A stretch of DNA of 64,000 bases from Lepraria neglecta (GCA_033220425.1 CM065648.1:2108001-2172000), one strand, 5' to 3'; positions 22,850-34,735 are shown, counted from the first letter of the stretch. Notes: a model not told the origin generated them from the sequence alone. Program-made: numbers and translations.

Positions 22850-25800
22850 ACCACCCGCCTATCGCAATGAATATTATAGAATTATATCCAGTCTGCATCC
22901 ATATTCATACTTCTGAATGTACGGGTCAAGGTAATACCAGTTCCAAGGATACATTTCGTAGAGATAAGGAAGCGCTTATCATCCTCTTCTTGGAATGGCT
23001 GTATATATAACTTATCTCGCTTCTCGGAAGGTACGGTCGAGCTATACCATAGCCATTTACTAGGAAAATGCTTTTTAAACTACTAGAGTAAGGTTAGTGC
23101 GAGGTCAAGGTGGAACAGCGGAAGAGATGTAGACTTACTACCGCCAGAATGCATGCGATAATAGGAGAACTGGTGAATATAACCAGTTTCTCTAGTCGCC
23201 CGTAGATGTCTTCCCCCAGCAAGCCGATTAACTCTTTGAGTTTTACTAACTTCGGTATATTACTGGTAAGTTCATCGATATATTTAGTATAAATGCTATC
23301 CAGCGGCATCTTGGCCCAATTCTGTGTCAGGCCAGCCAACTCTACAAAATCTGTGCGACCCTTTCCGCCGTTATATAAAGGCCCCCCTTTAAGCTCGTCC
23401 TGAGTAAGAGTAAGGTAGTTACGCCGAGAGAATTCCAGAAGGCTTAGGACAACAGTGGCAGCGCGTAGCTTATAGGCGTGTTTGAAGTAGTTATTAATCG
23501 CTGGCGTAGGTATCTCCTTGCTAGCCTTGCGAGCAATTGCGTATTCTCTGGTATATTCGGCTTTTGCTATATCTTGGATCCTCTGATCCTCGGCGCGAAG
23601 AGCTGCCTTTTACTCTGGATTAAGCAAGTATATAATATGACGAGTCTCGTGCGGAGGTAGCTTAATAAGCTCGATAGTCCTATTAATATCTGTAGTTGTA
23701 GGCGTCCGCTTAATTTCGATAGAGTTCAAGATAGCCTTTATATCTACGATATTCTTGTTATTCTCGCTCTTATTAACCGGATTCTTTCGCTTTCGGTAGC
23801 TAGTAGTTAGTTTCCTAACAACCTCGACTTCGTCGTAAGTTATATATCGATACTCTTCAACGGCGTACCACCAAGACTACTCGATTATATAGATTATAGC
23901 CGAGTAGTTAGTCAGGTCGCGTATCCACGGTGTAGCGGAGAAACCCTACACCCAGGGCAAAGATGATCGGTATGTTTTTATACGCCGATCATCTGTAGTA
24001 TTCCACTCGTTCTCGTCATCCTCTAGTATTTTTACCAGGACTCGGGCACTAATCTCATCCTTGATACCAAGGACTATCTTGGGATATTCACCCTTTACTA
24101 TCCTTATCTTATGGAATTCGTTAATAAAGATCTGGCCGACACGGAAGTTATGGACGAATAGAGACTTAGAGTCCTATAGCACTTCCTTAATATGCCTATT
24201 ATACGAGCCCTTAGTCGTAAGGAGTAGAATACGCTCCTGTCTAGGTTTGGGTTTTCCATCCTTTTTACATCGAAGTAGTTCAGTATTTTCCGATATAAGT
24301 GGGGTAGTATTAATATTGTTGTATATTTTGCCTGTATAGGTATAGAAGTACTATAGCTTCAATATTAGATATTAAGTGTCGATTATCTTCGTCTACTCTT
24401 GTAACCAGTTGCCTATTACTTTCGCTGGTACGATAACAAGAATAATACCTTGCTTCGGTGCGCTAGTTAAATAGGCGGCGCTTTTCTCGACACACGGACA
24501 ACCGATATCCCATTCATTAGCAGAGGGATATATATTATTACCGCTCTGTACCTTCAATTTCGAGGGTAGGAGATACTTGGTATAATAGATTAACGCTTTA
24601 AACTGTTCGAGGTTTTTATAATCCTGCTTATATATTTCGAAAACCTCGCGCTATCGCAAGGAGAGTTAATACTTAAGGATATATATAATAAAAATCGTCA
24701 GAGTCTAGTTCGAGTCGGACATCAGTATTGTCCGAGTCGATAGCAGGTTTTATTAAAAGCTAGGAATAGATACGAACCTTGCTAAAGCCGGGATCGTCCC
24801 TATTAATGCCCCCCCCCTGCTAGTAAGCACGCCGGCGCATCCAAGCAGCGCAGTAGAGTTGATGAATATATAGTATAATCTTTTTTATCTTGCCGTTAGG
24901 GGCTATAATAGATAATAACCTATAGAGGGTTCGTGTGTTCTTAATAGACCGGTTTCCCTTCTGCAGTTGGAACAATAACTCTATATACTACTATATTTTC
25001 TGAGACTATTACGGACGGTCCTCTACCTTAGTTATATTAACGCTAGGGTAGTATTTAGTAGTGAGCAAACAATAAGGCAGAGGCTGAAGCACTTACATCC
25101 TGTCGTGATCCTCCTGTTCCAACGCCTCCATATCTTTCGCAGCTACTCTGGCTACTACCACCCTACCCATCTCGATATCATATAACCCTGGAGTCCTACC
25201 TATATAGGCCTTATTGATCTGTAACGCCTTCTACTCGTCCTTATCTATCAAATCCCCTTCCTTTCTATCATTCTCTTCCTTATTATTTATACTACTACTA
25301 CTATCCGAGCTAGAGCTAATATCTATAGGCTCCTTTAGATTCCCGGTAGACGGACTAGTATACTTATTAGTAAGAAGAGAAGGATCGACGAAAGGCTTTA
25401 GGGTAGAGGGTTTAGTAGAAGAGGCAGCAGGGTCTTTGCCTGGAGGATCCTATATGTTAGGGGTTTTCTCTTTAGGTCCTGCTGCAAGAGAAGAATGTTT
25501 TAAGCGGTAGGAGAGGGTAAAACTGCCTCGGTAAGGTTAATTTGGATGGGCCGTATTACCCTCGATAGATACTATTATACCTGTCAGTTAATATCCTAAC
25601 CATTGATTGACGTGGTATAACTAACGGAGTGCCCCTCGCACGACATAAAGCTCGTAGCGCCGGTGACCACGTGAATACATATCGCGGATAGCATTTTATA
25701 GATCTTCGTTTGTAGTTACCTCTATAATCCTATTGGATATATAGATGAGGGTACTCCCCCGGGTATCATCTTCGGCGGTCCAGAATTTCTTGGTTTCTAG

Positions 25801-26613
25801 GAACTGGATCAGAGTATCGTAACTGAGTTAGTCCCAGAGCTGGTTAGCGTCAGTAAGCGAAGTATCACACATAATATACCGTAGTTGGACAAGATAGAAT
25901 TTATTATCGCGTGTATAACCGATTCTAAGGATAATATAAGGCGGGTAGGTGTCGTCTAGGGCTGGAGCTAGTACGAAGAATAGTCCAGTATAATCGGGTT
26001 ACTCAGCACAGGCATCATCGTATCTAGGCTTTTTTGAACTAAACGAGTCGTGAGACTCCTCTAAGGGTCGTTTACTAGTACGTCAGTTAGCTACTCTAGG
26101 TACTTCATTAAGTAGTCTTACGAATATATATATTACTTCGTCTCTAAAAGGTAGTATATAGTCGGGTAGAATAAAGTCAGTAGTAACGGAGTTAAGGACC
26201 TTGGTAAAGTCCTAGCCAGAACCTCGAAGATTTTCGCCCTAAATAGCGGTACCCCGTAGGCGGTCTTCAAGCACTTGACGGAGGGTATTAAATAAGCTAT
26301 TACTGTACTATAAGCCTCTATAGACATTAGGGAGGTTCTATAGGATTCCAGGCGGATTACTAGACTTTGGCCTGCCAATAAGCGTATAGAAATTGGCCTC
26401 GGTTAGCGCAGGCTCTGGCGTTATATCGACCTGAGGGTCGATCAGAGAAGGACCGGCTATATTAGATAATATTATAGATGATTCTAACACGTCTATAACA
26501 AGAAGAATAATGATAGGACGAATAAAATAGGGAGAAGTTAAGGATTCTTCGCTGAGTTGGAGGGATAAAGCGGGTAACACGACTAGTAGGGTCCACACCG
26601 GGTTTTCATTCAC
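22850..26613 (-). pseudogene. SNF2-family helicase-like gene, copy 2
   Basis: Minus strand shows, in order: VIVPAKVIGNWLQEW (motif Ia region, about 24400-24440), FINEFHKIRI (a DEAH-box equivalent, about 24100-24130), GFSATPWIRDL (motif III region, about 23945), LIKLPPHETRHIIYLL, and a C-terminal helicase lobe (KLVIFTSSPIIACIL; then VLPWPVHSE and GYNSI). This is the motif order of a divergent SNF2/Rad5-type ATPase. I could not see a normal Walker A; the equivalent position reads GCPCVEKS. The N-terminal part, from MNENPVWTLLV at 26613, is unassigned. Confidence 0.6.
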
Positions 26614-27349
26614 AACAGCGATTGGTCGGTAGTTAGTGAATACAATGCTAGTAAGGTAAATACGTTACGAAACAGTTCAATACTTAATACAATTAGGCGA
26701 TATAGACCCTTCTCTGTAGAATAGCACGTCGGAGTAGTTATAAGCAGGTGAGTTTAGCCGTCGAAAGATTAAAAGTAGCGAGCTTTAATATAATAGATAA
26801 AGATATTGATTAAAAGCGGAACTTATATATATATAGTGCGTAGAAAGCGAACAGCTGATTTTAAACGTACTATATCTAGCTTATACTTAATACCTAATAT
26901 CTAGTAAAGACAGAGTGTTAAAACTTATTATCTGCTCGTAAAGATTGATTAGATTTCTTCTTCCGTTCTTCGAAATACAAGTCTTAATCAAGTACTCTAT
27001 CATAAAAATAATCTAAGTTCGACTTAGACGTACATTTTGGTAATAAGGGCATATACCGCAAGGTTTGTAACTAATTATATTTCCTAATAAGACAAGTAAC
27101 CGGGGCGTTTATTAAATATATCGCACAGAAAGAAAATCCCCTCAAACCATCTATTAATCAATGCCTTCTATAGGACGATACTCTACTATACGTATATTAT
27201 AATTTGATTGATAGTAACGGTTAAAAATAGGCTATATAAGGCGACGTAAGGATAGATTTATCCTAACCTATAGCGGGTTAGCTTGAAGGATCTAGTAGCG
27301 AATATATTTACTAATACCTGCCTAGACGCGTTAATCTCGATAATAACAC

Positions 27350-30300
27350 CTCTATATTACGCCCGAGCCAGATAGATCGACAGTGTAAACGTTACCAGAA
27401 GCAGTACAGCAGCGGAAGCGGCCTAACTAGGCATCTACCACGCTGTAAGGGCCGGGACCCCAATTGGACGCGTAGGAGATAGGTATACCTTGACGAAGAT
27501 AAAGTCGAGGGCCCTATTCATGAACGCCAAAGAGACGAGGTCGATATAATCGGCGATAGTCCCCGTGAGGGCGAAGGTAGATAAGTCCCCTAGGAGGACC
27601 TGACTATTTCAATAGATAACGATGCTCTAGGGCGATTACTTGAACTCACCGACTCTACCAACGAGATCTGGTACCAGTAAGACAAGCCAGATATAGTACT
27701 CGATTAATCGAAGTCGATAACGGCGTCAAGTGCTATAGGCACTATCTCTACCTTGACCGTTAGCTCTGTAGAGTACTACCTACAGGAGCGAGGTACCGGG
27801 AGGCCTTTAGAGGAAGAGGATATAACCCTAGCCGAGTCGTTGTCCATACCCCTGTCCGAGTCGATGTCCGAGTTGATACCCGAGTCGAACCCGGACTGGC
27901 ACCCTTTCCATTCAGAAGCTAATTATGCCCTAGCTTTATAGATATATAACGCCCGACTATCTAGCGGTACAATAGACAATTTCTTCAAAGATACTCGATT
28001 ACGACCTTTCTACGGACTCTATAGCTTTAATAGCGCTCTATAACTAAAAGCCAAGCTATATACTATAAAGTATTCTGCTACTGCCAGTAGATAGTCTCGG
28101 CAAGCGTTTAGTATCCTATCGATTCAACCGGACGAGACGACTAGAACATATTATATACTCTACTTCGACATAATAGGTATAATACGAACTCTTATCAGAC
28201 ATAAACCTTTTAATTCGAGTATTAACTATATACTGATACGCCAGCGAAACCTCGACAGGGGTCTAATCATTAGTAAGATATATACAGCCCGCTAGTAGTA
28301 GGAGACACAAGATAAGCTCCCTGATAGCTCAATAGTGGTACCGGTTATAATATCGTCAGACAAGACCTATTTATTACGGACACACGGAGATCAACAGGCG
28401 TAGCCAGTCTATATTACTATCGGCAACCTCGATCGAGGTATTCGGCGGGTACAGGTTCGGCCGGGGATGATATTACTTAGACTAGTGCCATTAGTCCATA
28501 ACAGTGTGAAAGCCGAGGTATATCACTATACTATAGGGCTTATAGTCGAGGGTAAGCCGGCCGAAATACGGATCTTACTTAATATACTAATAATATTCTT
28601 TTAAAGTACTTAAGGAGCTGGCGCCGAAGGGGATCCTTATTATATATACAGACGGACGAATACAACGATACCACCCAATACTCGCGTCTATACTAGGCGA
28701 CTACGAGGAACAAGTTTTAATAACCTCGATCAAGAGCGGTAAACACTATCTAGTCTACTTAGTACCGCTAAATGAACAGGAACGACTACATCCTGAAAAA
28801 CCGTATCCAAAGCGAACACCTGAATAGACTATAGAGTAGTTACAGATACAAAAAACGTACGATAAGAATACGCCTAGGGTGTTACTAGATATAATAGTAT
28901 ATAACCGGCCTAACTTCACAGACGGCCACTTCGCAGTTAACGTCTACCAACTACAGACATTTAATATATTATACTAATTAATAGTCAAAGGGCTATTAAA
29001 CTACCTCCTAGACTAGCTTAGGGAGTATATCGGAGAGGGACGAATAAAGCTTAAGGCACAAGCCTTAATCGACGCCCGGTTTCGAGCTATACCTAAATTC
29101 ACTAAGCTGAGGCGATTTCGGGAGTTTAGTAAGCTAAGCTAATAGACAGGAGAGGAGAGTAAAGAGATATTACGGATTATAATACCCGTCTTCGCTCCTC
29201 TATTATCCGAAAAAAACCTAGATATACTATATATAGGACGAGCTATTGTTAACTTCATTATACTCGCAAGATACCGATCCTATAATAAAGCGATACTGGA
29301 ATACATAAACGCAGCGTTAGAAAGGATTGATCTACTTAAGGAGGTATTTCGAAAATATAGGCCAGTCAATAAGAAAACGGGCGAGCAAACTTTCAACTTT
29401 CCCAAATTCCACAGTATCAGTCATTATATTAATATGATTAGATACTACGGTCCGCCGGATAGATACAGCACCCAAGCCTCGGAAAGGGTATATCCGATAT
29501 TACTAAAGAATTACTATAACCGAACAAATAAGTATAAGGATTACTAGGAGTAATTGATAGAATATAACGAACGCCATATCAAGTTAATAATCATACGGGA
29601 TATTAAAAATTTCCAAGAGACGGAGCCTGTATTACTTAGTTAGAGGAGAAAACAAGAAGACGAGAAAAGTATAAAGGCCGGGGTCCTCCTAGATCTATAC
29701 TAACTAGGATGGCGAGTAGATACGGAAGAGTGCTATATATTAAGACACCTATATAAATACGATAGTCGTTACTGGCGAACGGCGAGAGATATGGCTGAAT
29801 GGCTAAATATAGCTGGGTTTCTCTAAAGCCTGGCTGCGTTTCTTAAGGCGTACCGAGCGAAAACGCTAAGCAGAGGTAGTACAACCTCGAACCTAGATAT
29901 CGATAGAAGGGAGGCAGACTGCAGCTGGGTTGAGAGCTACTCGGTCTATATCTATTCGGGCCTTGTATATTGGAAGACCACCGGAGAGGACTCCTCTGAT
30001 TTAGGACGTCTCTATAAGGATTTGGTAGTCTGCAGACCTTATAAATATTTATAGTATTTTACCTGGCGCAGAGATTGCGTATAGGTCCGAGAATAAGACT
30101 ACAAGAGTCGAAACCCGGAAACTATACAGGAGGGAAAGTTGGTCGGCAAGGTCTTGGTTGTCGTAGAGGTAAAGGATCTTAGTAACAGGGACTTTAAGCA
30201 ACGACCTACTCGTATATAGGCTGCCCTTATAGAAGTCTTTGATTATCGATATCTAGGGTAGGTATAAGACTGCTATAGAATGGTCGAAGTTGAAAAGGCA

Positions 30301-30450
30301 CGGGCGTCGCTTATACTTAATCCTCGAACGATAGGCGCTCGCCGCTTCTATAGACTACTAAATATCGAGCGAAGTGCTTATCTGGTACCGGGAACGGTTA
30401 GAGGAAAAGAGATATTCTATATTAACAGTTTCATCGACTGGGACTAATAT
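27350..30450 (+). pseudogene. Plavaka-like transposase
   Basis: N-terminal C2HC zinc finger at 27381-27449 (CKRYQKQYSS...LTRHLPRC; the second cysteine appears as Y, a TpG-to-TpA change). Then DWHPFHSEANYALAL and DNFFKDTRLRPFYG. The core landmark VIISSDKT with PVYITIGN and IRR is near 28340-28440. Later come YHPILASILGDYEEQVL, FTDGHFAVNVYQLQ, LRRFREF, and FPKFHSISHYINMI with YGPPDRYST. This order matches transposases of the Plavaka/CACTA-like group known from fungi (from memory). TAG/TAA stops interrupt every 30-80 codons. Confidence 0.75.
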
Positions 30451-31036
30451 ACCACGATATATCACCCCAAATTCCTAACAAACAATTCTAAGGCAGCGCG
30501 ACGAATCCACGCCAAATTCCTACTAAATCCTTCTTAGGCAACGCTATAAACCTAAGTAAAAACCCTTAAAAGGAAGAGAGATAATACTATAAATATATCT
30601 AGGTCGATAGAGCGGAAGAGACGCTACTACTGACCGCCCTCGCTGCGTCTAAAGTCAAGGCTTCAGTCTTAAGGAAAACCTCTAATATAAAGAACCAACC
30701 TACAGTTTCAATTACCGCAGCGGCATTAATCCTCTCTTCGGTATATTTAATTATAGCTATATCACGTCAGCAGGCTACACAGTATCTTGCGCGTATAATA
30801 TTTACTTGCTTCAGTATCGAGTCTACGGCCCTCGCACGTTACTAATATTCGGGTACTTCGGTAAGCTAAGGAGTAGGGAGGTTATCAAGCTCGCGGTATC
30901 GTATATAAAGTCTATCGGGGAAGACAGGGAGCAAATTCGTCGGATATTGAGTATCCATAGCGACACTTTGCTGAAATAATAGCGACGAGACCGCAAACTA
31001 CGAGAAGAAATATTAAGAAATGTCCAGCCAAATATT

Positions 31037-31146
31037 CATCCGACTCGGACAGGGCAAACCCGAGTTAGACACCACTCGGACAGTGTAAAACCCGAGTTAG
31101 ACACTACTCGGACAGTACAAAACCCGAGTCGGATACTAATCGGACA
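31037..31146. repeat. Cluster of TCCGAGTCGG-type palindromic motifs
   Basis: Five to six degenerate copies of CCGACTCGGACA / ACCCGAGTTAGACA within 110 bp, just downstream of the transposase region. Similar clusters occur at 14972-15031, 18150-18206, 20110-20163, 22091-22195, 24708-24741 and 27833-27893. Confidence 0.75.
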
Positions 31147-31599
31147 AGGGCAAAAAAGGGCGAAATACATGCGCCCCTGATCTACTGGAGTTTTGCCAGG
31201 TGCCGCTAATAGTTCGGTAACTAGGCGTCGCAACTCTCTATCTCGGTTATTTACTCGAATTATAAGGAGTAGAAGATATAGTCGGATTGGCGGATAATAG
31301 GTCGTTATAGAATCGAGGAAAGCGTGGTTAAATAACCCGTGAAGAAGTTGAAGAAGGATTAGTATAAGCGCGAGTTAAACTTGTATTAATATTACTAATA
31401 ACGAGCTTTCATGTACTAAAGGAGCTGTCGGCAGTGGCTATATTTCCAACGGATTATACATATGGAAGACTTTATTTAGATTCGACTACCTACTTATACC
31501 TTGCATAGAAGATATACAGCCACTAATTGGTAGAAATGTATAGACTATATAAGAAGTAATCAATCATAATAAAAGAAAACTGGCAGCTGTATATTAGCA

Positions 31600-31875
31600 G
31601 CGTTGTATTATTGATTAAGCTGACAGCTGGCTGAACGCATAATAGACATACTAATTGGTTAGACATTACACTGACAGTAACATCTAATTGCTGATTGGTT
31701 ATACATTATACTAACAGCAATATCTAATTGCTGACTGACCTAACATCGTTAAATCAGCAGTATTGAGTTACAGATCGAGCTGATTTGATGCTGTCAGCAA
31801 CATTGAGTTGCTGATTCCGCTGAACGTAACTGTCAGCCCTACCGGCGCGCTCGGCAACTCGGGATTTCCCAGCAA
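31600..31875. repeat. Subterminal repeat array, right end of the 17-kb element
   Basis: At least four copies of a palindromic unit around CAGCAAYTAGATRTTGCTG, e.g. TCAGCAATTAGATATTGCTG read on the minus strand. Related single copies sit by the left TIR. Arrays like this are transposase-binding sites in CACTA-type elements. Confidence 0.65.
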
Positions 31876-31897
31876 CTTTTGGGAAAGCGCGATGTAC
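31876..31897 (-). repeat. Right terminal inverted repeat of the 17-kb element
   Basis: CTTTTGGGAAAGCGCGATGTA plus C, the complement of the left end. Confidence 0.85.
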
Positions 31898-33840
31898 TAT
31901 CTCAGTGGTAGTACTGCTTGCCTGACTAATATATACGCGACGATCCCTATGGACCGGAGGCTCGTTAGCGTTTACTACTTGACGTGTATGTATAACAAAA
32001 TAGTGTGCTTCCTTGCTAATGGCAAGCCGAGCGAACTCCTTCGGATCTATAATATCCACTCGACAAGTAGTCGTGAGAGCCACTACCGCAGTATAGATCC
32101 TCTACCGGAATGACTTCTTAACCTAATCAATGTCTGGATTCGCTATAGTTAGCCATGGTATGCCAAGAATCATTCAGGTATCGATGTCTGCAGCGAGAAA
32201 GGTGTCCTGAAAGTAGCGGACTCGGCCTTGTTCGTCCTCTTGCTGGAATTCGATATAGTATATCCCGTAGGTCTTCACTGCCTCTCTATAGATCGTACTC
32301 AGCCTAATATTGGTATTAAGTACCGGTAAGCCCATCTTCTGGGCGCTTATACGGTTGATGATATTTACTTTAGCACTACTGTCTGCTAGTATACTGAAAG
32401 TCTTGGTCTTACCCTTTGTATTCAGTACTAGGGTATTACTAATAAAGATGCTGTCCATCTTTGACAGTTCCTTGATTCGCTGGGTTACAGCGTGAACCTT
32501 TGCCGCCCACACCCTTGCATTAACAACGGGTTCTACCTTAGTAGCTGGCGGGGTATTCGATTCGACGTTCGACTCGGTATTCGATTCGATGTTCAACTCG
32601 GTATTCGACTCGATGTTCTGACTCGGACTAGCGTTGCCTGATAAGATATCTATTAGCTCGGATTCATCGACGGGGGGAGTCGTTATAATTGCTCCTCGTA
32701 TAGGCACAGCGGTCGGAGCCATTACTATACCTACTTGTTTTTTGCTGCATCGAGTATTGCTTGGGTGTTATACAATGTTTGTTCCTTTGCTATACAATCG
32801 CGTGTCTTATATCCAGATAACCCGCATTTAAAGCACGCCTGATCTTTCTACCGGCGGTCCCGGATATCTTTAGATAATTTGTCCTTCTATATAACGAAGG
32901 GAGGCTTATTACCTAAGTCCTTCTTACTATCACGACCCTTCTTCTAATTATAATTGGCTATTCGGTTGGATTTGTTATCCTTCTTCGAAACTTGGGGTTT
33001 CGTAGACCCCTCAGGACGAGACTTATCTCTCTGTCCGTCCTTCTGCGTATATATTCTTACCGTTTTCTCGTATCGGTGAACCTGATACAACAGTTCGTGT
33101 ATAGTCTTTAGCCCAGGAATTAGCTCGTCTAGCTTTATCCTATACTCCTAAAGCAGTCGTGCTCAGAAGTAGTCGAAGAATTATTAATCAGTGAAAGATC
33201 ATTCCCTATCAAGGGCCCTAAGGCGAATATACAGCTTGTACGTGTAGTTATAATACTTATTAACCGAATCGCCCTTTCGCTGCCTTGCGTTTACCAGTTT
33301 CTAGCTGCCTTCAGTATACGCCTCGTCTTTACTGCCCTCGAGGAACTTGTATAATAATATCTTGAAATATGTCTACGAGTCAGCCCCCACCGGGAACTAC
33401 AGTAACCAAGACTTCCAGTCAGTCTTAGCTCTATCCTCTAGGAAGCCTATAGCGTAAGCGACTTTCTTCTTTGTTTCCTCCCTTTAATATACTTAGCCCG
33501 CTAGTATCTCGCCTTCGGGGTCTTCTTGCTTAAAGCCCTTAGTATCGAACTAACGCTCGTATTCGTATAGAAAGTCGTCCAGTTCCTCCGGAGTATCACC
33601 CTTATATAGCTTTGGGTCTTTTATCTTCAGGCTTGGGATCGATCTCTTTACCATCCCTTGTGTCTCGAAACTTAATAAGGCCTGTCGACGGTGTGTCTAA
33701 TAGGCCTAAAACGCCGTATACTCCTCGGCATTCACCTGTATTGTGCTGGCACCGGCTTCTTCGCCTGCGTCGGCTCCTCTAAGCGTACTGTCGCTAGGAT
33801 CCGATCTGAGTTATTATCTTGCTCCCGCTGAGGAAGCTAT
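31898..33840 (-). pseudogene. Gypsy gag and protease
   Basis: From right to left: gag capsid region with RIP stops (33.8-32.9 kb); zinc knuckle ACFKCGLSGYKTRDC at about 32797-32838 with Y in place of the knuckle histidine; repeated SNTE/NIESNTE linker (32540-32630); retropepsin FSILADSSAKVNIINRISA at 32340-32400, where S replaces the G of DSG; then RVDIIDPKEFARLAISK and REVYISQ-like sequence up to the insertion. The open stretch 32174-32722 is the best-preserved part. Confidence 0.85.
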
Positions 33841-34017
33841 TACAACTTATAGTTGACTGTTCGATTCGATATTCGATTCGAATTTTGACTGACTAGCTCG
33901 ACGCCGGCGTCAATCGGTAGGTAGCGATAACGGTGGTCACAGCGTTGGTCGGTTGTCAGACGGGCATACCCCCCTTACTATCGTGTCGATGATAGCGAGA
34001 GTTTCAGGATTCAGAAA

Positions 34018-34242
34018 TATAACGGGGTCTAGGCATGCGTGACTGAGCAACTGGTGGATTTGCTACTAGATAGACTGAATCCCGAGGAACTCAGGCAGGA
34101 GTCCTCAGAGACAACACATTTATCGAGGGAGATTGCACCCTCGCATCAAGCCGATCCACTATGCGACTTGCGCTGTCGCATAGCCGCACCAGAGGGATAG
34201 TCTCCCGAACCTGGTCTAGCATCTCCATGGTCGGCCCTTACA
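34018..34242 (-). repeat. Gypsy 5' LTR
   Basis: 225 bp, minus-strand start TGTAAGGGCCGACC; followed by target duplication ACAGG at 34243-34247. Confidence 0.9.
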
Positions 34243-34329
34243 ACAGGCACATTCGAAACTCCACTTCACAGCTAGAACCCGCATTCTCAGCTACCCACGG
34301 CTCATAATTAGCCTGAATTCGACTCAGAC

Positions 34330-34735
34330 TGTGTGTGAGTCCTCGTGACAGGTCATTTGAAGCTTGCTGGACCAGCTCACCGCGCTGTTCCCGAATAGGA
34401 AAAGGTAGCCGGTAGTTGATTTGCGGGTAGTACTCTAATCAGCGTCTACGAAAAAATTTCACCTTGAGGTTTTGCCCTGCAGAGTTAATTTCTGCGGGCA
34501 AAACCTCAAGGTGAAAATTTTAGAAAATTTTAGATATTGCCAGATCCGGTTTAGCGCCTTGAAGTACTCGGGAGCCGAGTTACTTATAAAGCGAGTACAT
34601 TGCTCTACGGCAAATGATAGATCCGGTCGAGTCGACGTTATCAAATACATCAATAAGCCAATTTGCTACTGAAATAGCTTGATATCTGCCTCGGTAGTAT
34701 TCTTATCGTATTTTATAAGGCGAATCCCTTACTTA
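34330..34735 (-). pseudogene. Ty1/copia RT-RNase H fragment
   Basis: Minus strand reads ADIKLFQ, LLMYLITSTRPDLSFAVEQC, TRFISNSAPEYFKALNRIW and QYLK. After a local inverted duplication it continues VDAD, STTRKSTTGYLFLFGNSAV and SWSSKLQ. These are the standard end of copia RT and start of its RNase H. No copia LTR or integrase is attached, so it is a relic that predates the neighbouring gypsy. Confidence 0.85.
34457..34516. repeat. Near-perfect inverted repeat (hairpin)
   Basis: Arms TTTCACCTTGAGGTTTTGCC(C), 21 bp and identical on both sides. Each extends by GCAGA after a one-base bulge, around a loop of about 7 bases. It lies inside the copia RNase H sequence. Confidence 0.85.

Larger units (their letters stand above)
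14671..31897. mobile_element. 17.2-kb TIR element: Plavaka-like transposon carrying two SNF2-like genes
   Basis: Terminal inverted repeats start (G/A)TACATCGCGCTTTCCCAAAAG at 14671 and end with its complement at 31897. Gypsy sequence TTE|IPPEY is continuous across it. Flanks TATTT (14666-14670) and TATCT (31898-31902) give a 5-bp duplication with one mismatch; a 3-bp TAT with two extra bases is the alternative. Inside, on the plus strand, is a Plavaka-like transposase (27.35-30.45 kb). On the minus strand are two related helicase-like genes (about 26.6-22.85 and 22.0-18.95 kb) and an unknown gene (17.9-15.2 kb). All are heavily RIP-mutated. Confidence 0.8.
4731..34242 (-). mobile_element. Ty3/gypsy chromovirus, RIP-mutated, 29.5 kb with three nested insertions
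   Basis: Related LTRs at 4731-4946 and 34018-34242 are flanked by the same 5 bases, ACAGG, at 4726-4730 and 34243-34247, so this is a single insertion event. Read on the minus strand the order is gag with zinc knuckle, protease, RT, RNase H, integrase, chromodomain, then a polypurine tract GGAAAAGAGAGGA beside the 3' LTR. Removing the insertions at 6345-7650, 9292-13864 and 14671-31897 leaves about 6.4 kb, a normal gypsy length. Many TAG/TAA codons replace W and Q. It cannot be active. Confidence 0.9.

Noticed and set aside
25214-25510. Plus-strand ORF inside the 17-kb element
   Set aside because: Antisense to the helicase-like gene copy 2, and homologous to 20.6-20.9 kb where the frame is not open.
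14671-31897. Starship giant element
   Set aside because: No DUF3435 tyrosine-recombinase captain seen at an end; the element has TIRs and a Plavaka-like transposase instead.
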